A stretch of 64,000 nucleotides of DNA from Chitinophaga oryziterrae (GCF_009758125.1 NZ_WRXO01000002.1:434001-498000); one strand, 5' to 3'. Counted from the first letter of the stretch, positions 31,858-42,152 are shown. The notes: a model not told the origin generated them from the letters alone. Numbers and translations are program-made.

Positions 31858-33948
31858 ATGAAAATACCTTTTTTATTCGCTGCTCTTTTTATCATGCAGC
31901 ATGCACAGGCTCAATATCCAAAAATTCCTAAAGATGTACAGGAAGTAAGTGACAAACTCCTTGACAGCGCCAAAAAACATGCTGATGAGGCATGGCAGAA
32001 AGCATTACCGATCGTTCAGAAAGAGGCAAAGAACGGAAGACCTTACATTCCCTTCGCTGCCCGCCCTACAGACCTCCCGCAGGCAGATATCCTGGCATTC
32101 CCGGGAGCAGAAGGCGGTGGTGCTTACACTTTCGGTGGCCGTGGTGGTAAAGTGTTTGTGGTTACCAGTCTGGAGGATAGCGGTCCGGGTACACTAAGAG
32201 AGGCTTGTGAAGCCGGTGGCGCACGTACCATTGTCTTTAACGTAGCGGGTATTATCCACCTGAAAACGCCTATAATGTTGCGGGCGCCTTATGTAACTAT
32301 TGCGGGACAGACAGCTCCTGGCAGTGGTGTATGTATTGCTGGTGAGAGTTTCTGGATAGATACGCACGATGTTATCATCCGCTACTTACGCTTCCGCAGG
32401 GGCGAAACCAATGTCGGCCGCAGAGATGATGCGCTGGGAGGAAATCCTATCGGTAACCTGATCGTAGATCATTGCTCTGCCAGCTGGGGCCTGGATGAGA
32501 ACATCTCTCTCTACAGGCATATGTATAACCCCGGAGAAGGTTATCCGGAAGAGAAATTACCTACTGTAAACATTACTGTACAGAACTGTATCTCTTCAGA
32601 AGCGCTGGATACTTACAATCATGCTTTTGGCAGTACGATGGGTGGGGAGAACTGCTCTTTTATCCGTAACCTCTGGGCTTGTAATGCGGGACGTAATCCT
32701 TCTGTAGGATGGTTCAGTGTATTCAACTTTGTGAATAATGTAGTGTTTAACTGGAAACACCGTACTGTGGATGGTGGTGATTACCGTTCCCAGTTCAATA
32801 TCATCAATAACTATTTCAAGCCAGGCCCTGTTACACCGGTGGATGATCCTGTAGGACATCGTTTGCTGAAACCGGAATCTGGTCGTAGTAAATTGAAATA
32901 TCAGCAGTTTGGAAGAGTATATGCCAGTGGGAATATTATGGAAGGGAATGATAAGGTGACAAAAGATAACTGGGATGGCGGTATACAGGTGGAAGAGCTA
33001 CCGGATGCTGGTCAGTATAAAGAGGATATGCGTGCTGATAAGCCAATGCCAATGCCTCATTTCACGATCATGTCCGCTAAAGAGGCATACCAGTATGTAT
33101 TGGATAATGCTGGTGCTACTTTACCGGTAAGAGATCCGGTGGATACGCGTATAGTGGAACAGGTGAGAACGGGTAAAATTCTTTACAAGGATAATACATC
33201 TTCTAAGATCGGACATGAATATATCACCCGCCGGTTAGGAGAAGATTCTTATAAACAAGGTATTATTTATGATATCAGTCAGGTGGGCGGCTATCCTGAA
33301 TACAAAGGCAAGCCTTATAAAGATACTGATGGAGATGGTATGCCGGACGATTGGGAAACGCGTCATAACTTAAATCCTAAAGATCCTTCTGATGCGAATA
33401 AGATAGGTAACAGGGATGGTTATACCAATATTGAGAATTTCCTGAACGACATCAAACCTGAAAAGAAAAGTTACACAGTTGTAGTAACAGAACGTGCAGA
33501 TAAAATAGTTGCTGCATTGGATATTAAAAATGTCAGTCAGTCCGCTACTGTAAGAGATATTATTGCACAACAATACATTGATATTAATAATACAGAGAAA
33601 GATACAGCAGCATTGCATCAGTTACATGTACGCTATCTTTCTAAATTATCTTCTGTATTAACTACAGAGCAGGTAACGAAAGTAAAAGACGGGATGACTT
33701 ATGGCATCTTGCCTGTTACTTATCGTGCTTACCTGGAGATGCTGCCTCAATTGACTCCTCAGCAACAACAGCAGATTATGGCATGGCTGGTGGAAGCGAG
33801 GGAATATGCAATGGATGCAGGTACTTCTGAAAAGAAACATGCATGGTTTGGTAAATACAAAGGCAGGATAAATAATTATTTATCTGCTAATGGGATTGAT
33901 ATGAAAAAGGCGGAAGCCGACTGGAAGAAACGACAGAATGAAAAATAA
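31858..33948 (+). CDS. PL1-family pectate lyase fused to DUF3826
   Basis: The 696-aa secreted protein has a signal peptide (MKIPFLFAALFIMQHAQAQ). About residues 75-440 are a right-handed beta helix of pectate-lyase type: ILAFPGAEGGGAYTFGGRGG, VTSLEDSGPGTLREAC, APYVTIAGQTAPGSGVCI, DVIIRYLRFRRGE and VDHCSASWGLDENIS. Around 488-520 a calcium loop (DTDGDGMPDDWE) of the type often seen in these lyases follows. About 534-690 are DUF3826 (VVVTERADKIVAALDI to SANGIDMKKAEADW), of unknown function. The enzyme would cleave polygalacturonate by beta-elimination. Overlap with the next gene is 11 bp. Confidence 0.88.
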   Translation: MKIPFLFAALFIMQHAQAQYPKIPKDVQEVSDKLLDSAKKHADEAWQKALPIVQKEAKNGRPYIPFAARPTDLPQADILAFPGAEGGGAYTFGGRGGKVFVVTSLEDSGPGTLREACEAGGARTIVFNVAGIIHLKTPIMLRAPYVTIAGQTAPGSGVCIAGESFWIDTHDVIIRYLRFRRGETNVGRRDDALGGNPIGNLIVDHCSASWGLDENISLYRHMYNPGEGYPEEKLPTVNITVQNCISSEALDTYNHAFGSTMGGENCSFIRNLWACNAGRNPSVGWFSVFNFVNNVVFNWKHRTVDGGDYRSQFNIINNYFKPGPVTPVDDPVGHRLLKPESGRSKLKYQQFGRVYASGNIMEGNDKVTKDNWDGGIQVEELPDAGQYKEDMRADKPMPMPHFTIMSAKEAYQYVLDNAGATLPVRDPVDTRIVEQVRTGKILYKDNTSSKIGHEYITRRLGEDSYKQGIIYDISQVGGYPEYKGKPYKDTDGDGMPDDWETRHNLNPKDPSDANKIGNRDGYTNIENFLNDIKPEKKSYTVVVTERADKIVAALDIKNVSQSATVRDIIAQQYIDINNTEKDTAALHQLHVRYLSKLSSVLTTEQVTKVKDGMTYGILPVTYRAYLEMLPQLTPQQQQQIMAWLVEAREYAMDAGTSEKKHAWFGKYKGRINNYLSANGIDMKKAEADWKKRQNEK

Positions 33949-36900
33949 CTTACTTTTTATACTATTTGTCTGCTTTTCTGCTAACGTTGATGTACAAAAG
34001 AAATCTGCCCTGCCCGTAATGGTGGGGCAGGATAGTCATTTAATATATACGCCTGATTCGTTAGGTAACCGTATACCCGATTTCTCTTATTGCGGATATA
34101 TGGGTGGGGATAAACCTATTCCTGATGTACCTGTACGTGTGCGGGTTCCTCTCATAAAAGGGGACGCTACGGCGCGTATTCAGGCCGCATTGGATTATGT
34201 GGCGGGCTTACCATTAAAAGGAACTTCTTTGGATGGATCACCCTTGAATGGGACAAGATCGTCTTTGGACGGAAAAGGAATGCCCTTGGAGGTAACAGGC
34301 TCACCTTTCCGTGGTGCTGTATTGCTGGACCCTGGTACATACGAAGTATCAGGTTCTTTGCATATTAATGCTTCGGGAGTAGTACTCAGAGGTAATAATA
34401 CTTTGTTGCTGGCAACAGGTATTAGCCGGGAAACACTGATCACTATTGCAGGACAGGATAACAGGGTCTTCTCACCGGCTGTTAAGGTCATTGATCCATA
34501 TGTGCCTGTGAATGCCTGTAAAATCAGGATAGCGGCACAAATGCATACAGGAGATAATATCCGTATTACACGCCCTTGTACAAAAGACTGGATCGGTTTA
34601 TTGGGTACGGAACATTTCGGGGGTGGGATTACTTCTTTAGGCTGGAAACCGGGAGAAAGAGAGATTCACTGGGATAGAAAGATCACGGCTATCACCGGAG
34701 ATACGATAACACTGGATGCTCCGCTCACAACAGCACTGGATACGGCTTATGGTGGCGGATATGTGCAGGTATACCGCTGGCCGGGTTGTATCTCCCGGTC
34801 GGGTGTAGAGAATTTGCGTTGCAGTTCTGTATTTGATACTACGAATATAAAAGATGAAGACCATCGCTGGATGGCCATCACTATTGAAAATACAACAGAT
34901 GCCTGGGTAAGACAGGTAAGCTTTGAACATTTCGCCGGATCAGCAGTAGCTGTATTGGAAACTGCCCGGCGTATCACAGTTGAAGATTGTATTTCTCTGG
35001 CGCCTGTTTCCGAGATTGGTGGGCAAAGGAGAAATACTTTCTTTACTACCGGACAACAAACACTCTTCCAGCGCAACTACGCTGAATACGGCTATCATGA
35101 TTTTGCTACCGGCTTCTGTGCCGCCGGCCCTAATGCATTTGTACAATGTGAATCCTATTTGCCATTCAGCTACAGCGGAGCTATTGATAGCTGGGCCTCC
35201 GGTTTGTTAATGGATATTGTGCAGGTTGATGGACAGGCATTAGGGTTCCCTAACCGCGGGCAGGATGGCCAGGGAGCAGGATGGAGTGCCGCTAACAGTA
35301 TGTTATGGCAATGTACTGCTGCAAGGATAGATTGTTACCGTCCGCCAGGTGCAAATAACTGGGCCTTCGGCTCCTGGGCGCAATTTGCAGGAGATGGGTA
35401 CTGGGATAGTTCCAATGAGTACGTCCAGCCCCGCAGTCTCTACTACGCCCAGTTATCTGACCGTACAGGGGACCAGACGAGAGCGCAGTTATTACCGGTA
35501 ACATCTGAGGCTTCCAGTAGCCCTACCGTAGAACAAACGGCTGCACTCATCAAACAATCAGTGCAACCTGCATTGACCTTACGCGAGTGGATATTACAGG
35601 CAGGGCAAAGGAACCCCATTCCTGTTGATGGCACCGGGGCTATTGCTATAGGTAATAAAGGGCCTGCTGTTAATAAGCCGGCAGCTAACAGGTCATCAGG
35701 CCCTATGCAGGTTTCCAACGGCTGGTTAATCCGTAATGGTGCAGTTATCACCGGCGGACGCAGGGAAGTTGCCTGGTGGAGAGGCAGTCCTAAACCTTAC
35801 GACCTTAAAGACGTTGGGCCGCATATCACCCGCTTTGTACCTGGGCGCACCGGCACAGGGCTTACAGATGACCTGGACACCGTTACCAACCAGATGGTGC
35901 GTAAGCATATCGCTGCTATAGAACATAACTATGGCTTATGGTATGATCGCCGTCGCGATGATCATGAACGTGTGATGCGCATTGACGGAGATGTATGGCC
36001 TCCATTCTATGAACTCCCTTTTGCACGCAGTGGCAAAGGTACTGCCTGGGATGGCCTCAGTAAATACGACCTTACAAAATATAACCACTGGTATTGGGAT
36101 CGTTTAAAAGCATTTGCTACGCTGGCGGATAGCAAAGGACTGGTCCTCATCCACCAGCAATACTTCCAGCATAACATCATAGAAGCAGGGGCACACTATG
36201 CAGATTTTCCCTGGCGTCCGGCTAATAATATCAATGCGACAGGCTTCCCTGAACCACCACCATATGCAGGTGGTAAACGCATTTTTATGGCAGAGCAGTT
36301 CTACGATACTGCAAATGCGGTAAGGCGTAATCTGCACAAGGCTTACATCCGCCAGTGCCTGAATAACTTCGACGGTACCGGCAGTGTTATCCAGTTATTA
36401 GGTGCAGAGTTCACCGGGCCATTGCACTTCGTGCAGTTCTGGGCGGATGAAGTGGCTGCCTGGAAAAGAGAAACCGGCAAGCCGGCTGTCATCGGACTAA
36501 GCACTACCAAAGATGTACAGGATGCTATTTTGGAAGATAAAACGCGCTTGTCTGCCATAGACCTTATCGATATCCGTTACTGGTATTACCAGCAGAATGG
36601 AACTGCCTATGCGCCACAGGGTGGGCAGAACCTGGCCCCTCGCCAGCATGCAAGGTTGTTAAAGCCAAAGAAGACCAGTGCAGAGCAGGTATACAGGGCT
36701 GTAAGAGAGTACCGTAGTAAATACCCCGGTAAGGCAGTATTGTATTCCGCTGATGGGTATAATGCTTTTGGCTGGGCCGTATTCATGGCAGGTGGTTCAT
36801 TGGCCAATATCCCTGTTATTGAGGCAGAAGGATTTTTATCAGCAGCGGCTTCTATGCAACCTGTAGATACAACAACTACACAGTCTGTAACATCAATCAG

Positions 36901-37132
36901 GACTTCTACTATTCAACCTGCAGCTACAACCGCCGGACAGTTTGTCTTACGCAATGAGCATGACGACTACATTATTTACGCTACTGAAACCATCCACTTA
37001 AACCTGAAAGGATCTTACAAAGCATACTGGATAGATCCCAGAGACGGCCATATATTAAAAACAGAAAAGAACATAAAGACCTTGAAAAACCCGGTAGAAG
37101 GTGCAGTCGTACTATGGCTGACCCGGATGTAA
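33938..37132 (+). CDS. Large DUF4955/DUF6298-type protein (beta-helix plus C-terminal barrel), secreted
   Basis: The 1064-aa protein starts with a signal peptide (MKNNLLFILFVCFSANVDV). About residues 130-600 have beta-helix character (GVVLRGNNTLLLATG, VRQVSFEHFAGSAVAVLETA). About 620-1060 form a second domain with HNYGLWYDRRRDDHERVMRI, WYWDRLKAFATLADSKGL, QLLGAEFTGPLHFVQFW and LIDIRYWYY, similar to a glycosidase-like TIM barrel, then a small C-terminal sandwich. I place it with the DUF4955/DUF6298 proteins of pectin PULs; no activity can be named with certainty. Residues 88-127 contain an odd low-complexity insert with repeated (S/P)L(D/N)G. It overlaps the lyase gene by 11 bp. Confidence 0.7.
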   Translation: MKNNLLFILFVCFSANVDVQKKSALPVMVGQDSHLIYTPDSLGNRIPDFSYCGYMGGDKPIPDVPVRVRVPLIKGDATARIQAALDYVAGLPLKGTSLDGSPLNGTRSSLDGKGMPLEVTGSPFRGAVLLDPGTYEVSGSLHINASGVVLRGNNTLLLATGISRETLITIAGQDNRVFSPAVKVIDPYVPVNACKIRIAAQMHTGDNIRITRPCTKDWIGLLGTEHFGGGITSLGWKPGEREIHWDRKITAITGDTITLDAPLTTALDTAYGGGYVQVYRWPGCISRSGVENLRCSSVFDTTNIKDEDHRWMAITIENTTDAWVRQVSFEHFAGSAVAVLETARRITVEDCISLAPVSEIGGQRRNTFFTTGQQTLFQRNYAEYGYHDFATGFCAAGPNAFVQCESYLPFSYSGAIDSWASGLLMDIVQVDGQALGFPNRGQDGQGAGWSAANSMLWQCTAARIDCYRPPGANNWAFGSWAQFAGDGYWDSSNEYVQPRSLYYAQLSDRTGDQTRAQLLPVTSEASSSPTVEQTAALIKQSVQPALTLREWILQAGQRNPIPVDGTGAIAIGNKGPAVNKPAANRSSGPMQVSNGWLIRNGAVITGGRREVAWWRGSPKPYDLKDVGPHITRFVPGRTGTGLTDDLDTVTNQMVRKHIAAIEHNYGLWYDRRRDDHERVMRIDGDVWPPFYELPFARSGKGTAWDGLSKYDLTKYNHWYWDRLKAFATLADSKGLVLIHQQYFQHNIIEAGAHYADFPWRPANNINATGFPEPPPYAGGKRIFMAEQFYDTANAVRRNLHKAYIRQCLNNFDGTGSVIQLLGAEFTGPLHFVQFWADEVAAWKRETGKPAVIGLSTTKDVQDAILEDKTRLSAIDLIDIRYWYYQQNGTAYAPQGGQNLAPRQHARLLKPKKTSAEQVYRAVREYRSKYPGKAVLYSADGYNAFGWAVFMAGGSLANIPVIEAEGFLSAAASMQPVDTTTTQSVTSIRTSTIQPAATTAGQFVLRNEHDDYIIYATETIHLNLKGSYKAYWIDPRDGHILKTEKNIKTLKNPVEGAVVLWLTRM

Positions 37133-37147
37133 TATAAACACGATCAT

Positions 37148-38491
37148 ATGCTGAACAGAATACTGACTATCCTCCTGTTATTTTTCTCTATTAATACTTA
37201 CAGCCAGCATAAACTGCCTGAATTACGCGTTTCTAAAAACCACAGATACCTGCAAACCAAAGACGGCAAACCTTTCTTCTGGCTTGGTGACACCGGCTGG
37301 TTGTTATTTACAAAACTGAATAGCGAACAAACCGGGCTGTATTTCTCAGATCGTCAGCAAAAAGGATTTAACGTGATACAGGTAATGATATTACCTTCTC
37401 TGACTGCGACGAACGCCTGTGGGGACAGCGCTTTAATCAATAAGAACGTGGCACATCCTGCACTGTCAGGATATTGGGACCATATAGATTCCATGATTGA
37501 TAAAGCCGCTGCAAAGGGCTTATACATGGCATTGGTACCCATATGGGGAAACAATGTGAAAGATGGGTCAGTGAGTATATCTGACGCCAGGACTTTCAGT
37601 TCTTTCCTCGCCGGAAGATATGCAGATAAACCCAACATCATCTGGTTGAACGGAGGAGATACGAAAGGGAATGATTCAACAAATACATGGAATGCGATCG
37701 GTAATACCCTGCATCAGCAAGACCCTCATCATCTGATAACCTTTCATCCCCGTGGCCGTCTGCAATCATCAGAATGGTTCCATAATGAATCCTGGTTAGA
37801 CTTTAACATGTTCCAGTCAGGACACCAGAGTTATTCGCAGGATACTACAGGCAAAGCTTATGGAGAAGATAACTGGAAATATGTAGCAGCAGATTATCAG
37901 CGTACTCCGGCAAAACCTGTCATAGACGGAGAACCATCCTATGAAGCTATGCCACATGGATTACATGATCCCCGCGCTACCCGCTGGACGGCCGGCGATG
38001 TGCGCAGATATGCTTACTGGGCTGTATTTGCAGGGGCTTTTGGTCATACTTACGGACATAATGCTGTGATGCAGTTCCATCGCCCGCAGGACGGGGCCGG
38101 CGTTTATGGCGTAAAGGAATACTGGACAGATGCTGTCAATGCACCTGGCGCTGCACAGATGGTATATCTCAAAAAACTCATGCTCTCCCATGCTTATTAT
38201 GACAGGGTCCCTGATCAGTCAATGATAGCAGGTGGAACAGGTGATAAATACCAGCGGTTGTCAGCTACAAGAGGGAAAGACTACGCTTTTATCTATACAT
38301 ATAACGGTCGTAATATCTCTGTAAACATGGGCCATACAAAAGGGAAAAATGTAAAAGCCAGTTGGTATAGCCCCAGAGATGGAAGTACGAAAGAGATAGG
38401 CACATATCCAAATAAAGGTGTGATGGTATTCGATCCTCCCGGTGATATACAGGATGGTAACGACTGGGTATTGGTAATCGAAAAGATCTGA
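37148..38491 (+). CDS. GH140 (DUF4038) apiosidase-like glycosidase
   Basis: The 447-aa secreted protein has a signal peptide (MLNRILTILLLFFSINTYSQ). The TIM barrel begins FFWLGDTGWLLFTKLNSEQT and contains KPNIIWLNGGDTKGND (acid/base Asp region) and PVIDGEPSYEAMPHG (nucleophile Glu region). The C-terminal small beta domain (about 355-447) has VKASWYSPRDGSTKEIG and DWVLVIEKI. This is the DUF4038-DUF5060-like arrangement of GH140. The founding GH140 enzyme releases apiose-containing chains from RG-II, so its presence hints at RG-II side-chain breakdown; family members vary, so the substrate is inferred. It lies between the DUF6298-type gene (15-bp gap) and the GH43-like gene (3-bp gap). Confidence 0.82.
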   Translation: MLNRILTILLLFFSINTYSQHKLPELRVSKNHRYLQTKDGKPFFWLGDTGWLLFTKLNSEQTGLYFSDRQQKGFNVIQVMILPSLTATNACGDSALINKNVAHPALSGYWDHIDSMIDKAAAKGLYMALVPIWGNNVKDGSVSISDARTFSSFLAGRYADKPNIIWLNGGDTKGNDSTNTWNAIGNTLHQQDPHHLITFHPRGRLQSSEWFHNESWLDFNMFQSGHQSYSQDTTGKAYGEDNWKYVAADYQRTPAKPVIDGEPSYEAMPHGLHDPRATRWTAGDVRRYAYWAVFAGAFGHTYGHNAVMQFHRPQDGAGVYGVKEYWTDAVNAPGAAQMVYLKKLMLSHAYYDRVPDQSMIAGGTGDKYQRLSATRGKDYAFIYTYNGRNISVNMGHTKGKNVKASWYSPRDGSTKEIGTYPNKGVMVFDPPGDIQDGNDWVLVIEKI

Positions 38492-38494
38492 TGC

Positions 38495-39406
38495 ATGAAC
38501 AAACATCTTCTATATATCCTCTTATTATTCTCCTGCCGGCCGGCAAAGGAGGTATACATGTTCACTTCCTTCAGAGAGCCGGCCACGGACGGGCTTCACC
38601 TGCTATACAGCTATGATGGCATTAAATGGACCGACCTGAAAGGGGTAGTACTGAAGCCGGAAAACAGCATCCTCAGAGATCCTTCCATCGTAAAAGGCCC
38701 GGACAATAACTATCATTTAGTATGGACAAACAGCTGGAAAGGAAATACCGGTTTTGGCTACGCTGAATCAAATGACCTCATCCACTGGTCAAAACAAAAA
38801 ACCATCAACGTCATGGAAGATGAACCCGGCACTGTCAACATATGGGCGCCGGAAATCTTTTATGATGAAGAACAGCAACAATATATCATCATCTGGGCAT
38901 CTGCCATCCCACAACGATTCCCAAAAGGAATAGAAGCAGAAGATAACAATCACCGGATGTATTACACCACTACAAAAGATTTTACCACTTTCTCCAAAGA
39001 GAAACTATTCTACGATCCCGGATTCAGCATAATAGACGCCGTTATTGTGAAAATGGAGAAAGATAAATACGCCCTTGTATTGAAAGATAATACCAGACCG
39101 GAAAGAGACCTGAAAGTAGCATTTGCTACCAGACCCACAGGCCCTTACGCCAACTGCTCCGCAGCTATCACCGGGCATCTTACGGAAGGCCCTGCAACTG
39201 TTCGCATCGGTAATGAATGGTTGATTTATTACGATAACTACGGAGAGAAAAAATACAACGCATTAAAAACAACAGATTTCAAACAGTTCACAACACAGGA
39301 AATAGTTATCCCATCCGGACATAAGCATGGAACCATTTTTAAAACGTCCGGTAAAAACCTGCACAAACTAATGTTATGGTTAAAAGAACAACAACCATCC
39401 TCCTGA
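38495..39406 (+). CDS. GH43-like five-bladed beta-propeller lipoprotein
   Basis: The 303-aa lipoprotein has signal MNKHLLYILLLFSC (lipobox LFSC). A five-bladed propeller follows with the GH43 triad pattern: Asp62 in LRDPSIVKG, Asp181 in SIIDAVIVKM and Glu231 in LTEGPATV. WAPEIFYDEEQQQYIIIWAS and GFGYAESNDLIHWS fit the family. It likely removes arabinofuranose, galactose or related side groups from pectin at the cell surface; the subfamily cannot be fixed by eye. It begins 3 bp after the GH140 stop and its end overlaps the second susC by 31 bp. Confidence 0.8.
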   Translation: MNKHLLYILLLFSCRPAKEVYMFTSFREPATDGLHLLYSYDGIKWTDLKGVVLKPENSILRDPSIVKGPDNNYHLVWTNSWKGNTGFGYAESNDLIHWSKQKTINVMEDEPGTVNIWAPEIFYDEEQQQYIIIWASAIPQRFPKGIEAEDNNHRMYYTTTKDFTTFSKEKLFYDPGFSIIDAVIVKMEKDKYALVLKDNTRPERDLKVAFATRPTGPYANCSAAITGHLTEGPATVRIGNEWLIYYDNYGEKKYNALKTTDFKQFTTQEIVIPSGHKHGTIFKTSGKNLHKLMLWLKEQQPSS

Positions 39407-42141
39407 CCCTATCCTGTTTCACTGCCTATGCACAGGATACAATGAAGGTCCGGGCCCTCAATGAAACCGTTGTAATCGGTTATGGCGTGGTAAAAAAGAG
39501 AGACCTCACAGGTGCTGTTTACTCCGTTAAACCTGATGTGATCATGCAGGCGCCCACGCATAACCCGCTGGAAGCATTGCAGGGAAGAGTACCCGGTATG
39601 GATATCACCCGCAGCTCCGGCAGACCCGGTGCTGATGCAAATGTACTGATCCGCGGAACAAGGTCTATCAGCGGCAGTAGCAAGCCGCTCTACATCATAG
39701 ACGGTATGCAGGGGGGGAACATCAGCGATCTGAACCCTGCTGATATCGCCTCCATAGAAGTCCTGAAAGACGCTTCCGCTACCGCTATCTACGGCTCTCA
39801 GGGTGCTAATGGCGTAGTGATCGTTACCACTAAAAAAGGATCAGAGGGTAAAACGAAAGTCTCCTATAACGGCTACTATGGTATCAACGGATTTACACAA
39901 TATCCTAAACCCAGACTGGGAGAAGATTATCTGAAACTCAGAAGAGAGGCTTACCGGGCGTCCTTAAACCCCGGAGATCCCATGCCTGATGACGCTACCA
40001 TATTCGCCAATGCAGGAGAATATGACGCTATTCAGAAAGGGCAATGGGTGAACTGGCTGGACCTGCTTACCAGCAATGGTACTGAACAGCAACACAGTAT
40101 CTCAGTAAGTGGGGGTACAGAGAAAACAAAGGCTTACTTCTCCGGTGGATATTTCAAAGAAGAAGGTGTACTGAAGAATGATAACATGACAAGATATACC
40201 GTAAGATTAAGTATCGATCAGAAAATCAATAACAGGATCAAAGCAGGTATACAAAGTCAACTGAATTATTACAAGTCCGATAGCCGGAAGGATGTGTTTC
40301 CCGTAGCACTCACCACCACTCCATTAGGTGTTCCTTACGATGCTAATGGTAATATAAGTTTATATCCCGTAGCTGGTAATACCACCACCATCACTCCGTT
40401 AACTGATGATCGCGGAGACTATATCTCCAAAGACCAGACCATCATAAATATCACTACACTCAATGGATATGCAGAAATAAAACTGGCAGAAGGATGGACG
40501 TTCCGTTCCAACTTTGGTACTACAATTACCTTCAACAGAGAGGGCAAATATTATGATGGCACCTCTCTGGAACGTAAAGATGTACGCACTTCTTTATCCA
40601 GTATCACCAACAAGAATAACAGGTTTTATAACTGGGATAATATCATGACTTACACCCGGCAGTTACAGGACCATTCATTCACTGTCACCCTGTTAACGAG
40701 CTATACGCACAAAGATTATGATGATGCATATGCAAGTGGATATAACCAGGCATTAGCCTCCCAGTTGTTCTATAACCTGGGCGCAACAGATGTAACCAGC
40801 AGGGGAATAACATCCTCATACATTGGCTCAAAAACCATGTCTTATGCGGCAAGAGTGAACTATAACTACAAAGGGAAATATTTACTGACCTTCTCAGAAC
40901 GTATAGACGGGGCTTCGAGATTAGCCGCCGGACATAAGTACGCTGGTTTCCCCTCAGTAGCTGCGGGATGGCGCATCACAGATGCCGTGAAGTTAAGGGC
41001 CGGTTACGGTATAGCCGGTAATTCAGGGATCGATGAATATGGAACACAAACAGGCGTCTATGCTTATCCCTATATGTCATTTGGGAATGTAGCTGCTCCG
41101 GGATATATGTTCAATGACCTCGTTGGTAACAAAGAACTGGGATGGGAATTGTCTGCTACTACCAATGCAGGGGTAGATCTTGATTTCTTTAACGGCAGAC
41201 TGAATGCTACCATCGATATATACAATACAAAAACAACAGATCTTTTACAGATAAGGACTTTACCACAATCCACTGGTGTTGTGAAAGTATACCAGAATAT
41301 AGGAGCTACCAATAACAAAGGGATTGAGATCGGAGTAAACACAGTGAATATTCAGCAGAATAATTTCAAATGGACATCAACGCTTACATTTACCAGCAAC
41401 CGCGAGAAGATTACTTCTCTGATTGATGGAAAGGATGTTATCGCTGCGTCCGGTCCTGAAACCAACTCTTTATTATTAAACCATCCTGTCAAATCGTTTT
41501 ATACTTACAAAAAACTGGGTATCTGGCAAACATCAGAAGCTGCTACCGCTGCACAATACTCCTTCGGAGGTACACCGTTTAAACCCGGGGATATAAAACT
41601 ACAGGACAAAAATGGGGATTTAAAGATTACTGCGGATGATGACAGAATGTACCTGGGGGCTGCTGTTCCCCGCTGGACAGCAGGGTTTCAGAATAATTTC
41701 AGCTATCGCGGACTCGATCTTGGTATCTTTTTATTTGCCCGCTGGGGACAAATGCTGAATGCACAATTCTTAGGGAGATATAATCCTTCCGGAGAAGGAG
41801 GTGGCCCCGCGATGATCAATTACTGGACACCTGAAAACCCAACCAACGATTTCCCCCGTCCGTTAAAAGGAGCCGGTATTAGTAAATATGCAGGTTTCCA
41901 GGCGCTTAATTTTGTAGATGGTTCTTATGTGAAGATTAAGAACATTACACTTGGTTATACCTTACCGGCACGATTAGCAGAACGCTTAACGATTCAGCGT
42001 TTACGGGTATATGCTACAGGCGCCAATATCTTCACTAAAGCCCGTAATCACCTGGTGAAATATTATGATCCTGAAAGGGGAGGAGAGGAATCTACTCCGC
42101 TGAACCGTCAGTTTGTATTTGGTGTAAACGTGGATTTTTAA
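39376..42141 (+). CDS. SusC-like TonB-dependent transporter, PUL pair 2, without N-terminal sandwich domain
   Basis: The 921-aa protein has a signal peptide (MVKRTTTILLTLSCFTAYAQ) and reaches the SusC signature LNETVVIGYGVVKKRDLTGA within ten residues. The carboxypeptidase-regulatory-like domain of ordinary SusC proteins is missing. Plug motifs are present (LEALQGRVPGMDITRSSGRP, KPLYIIDGM, IEVLKDASATAIYGSQGAN), as is the barrel with closing FVFGVNVDF. The start lies within the last 31 bp of the GH43 gene. It works with the SusD at 42153. A second pair in one PUL usually means a second oligosaccharide class. Confidence 0.94.
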   Translation: MVKRTTTILLTLSCFTAYAQDTMKVRALNETVVIGYGVVKKRDLTGAVYSVKPDVIMQAPTHNPLEALQGRVPGMDITRSSGRPGADANVLIRGTRSISGSSKPLYIIDGMQGGNISDLNPADIASIEVLKDASATAIYGSQGANGVVIVTTKKGSEGKTKVSYNGYYGINGFTQYPKPRLGEDYLKLRREAYRASLNPGDPMPDDATIFANAGEYDAIQKGQWVNWLDLLTSNGTEQQHSISVSGGTEKTKAYFSGGYFKEEGVLKNDNMTRYTVRLSIDQKINNRIKAGIQSQLNYYKSDSRKDVFPVALTTTPLGVPYDANGNISLYPVAGNTTTITPLTDDRGDYISKDQTIINITTLNGYAEIKLAEGWTFRSNFGTTITFNREGKYYDGTSLERKDVRTSLSSITNKNNRFYNWDNIMTYTRQLQDHSFTVTLLTSYTHKDYDDAYASGYNQALASQLFYNLGATDVTSRGITSSYIGSKTMSYAARVNYNYKGKYLLTFSERIDGASRLAAGHKYAGFPSVAAGWRITDAVKLRAGYGIAGNSGIDEYGTQTGVYAYPYMSFGNVAAPGYMFNDLVGNKELGWELSATTNAGVDLDFFNGRLNATIDIYNTKTTDLLQIRTLPQSTGVVKVYQNIGATNNKGIEIGVNTVNIQQNNFKWTSTLTFTSNREKITSLIDGKDVIAASGPETNSLLLNHPVKSFYTYKKLGIWQTSEAATAAQYSFGGTPFKPGDIKLQDKNGDLKITADDDRMYLGAAVPRWTAGFQNNFSYRGLDLGIFLFARWGQMLNAQFLGRYNPSGEGGGPAMINYWTPENPTNDFPRPLKGAGISKYAGFQALNFVDGSYVKIKNITLGYTLPARLAERLTIQRLRVYATGANIFTKARNHLVKYYDPERGGEESTPLNRQFVFGVNVDF

Positions 42142-42152
42142 ACCGGTATGTT

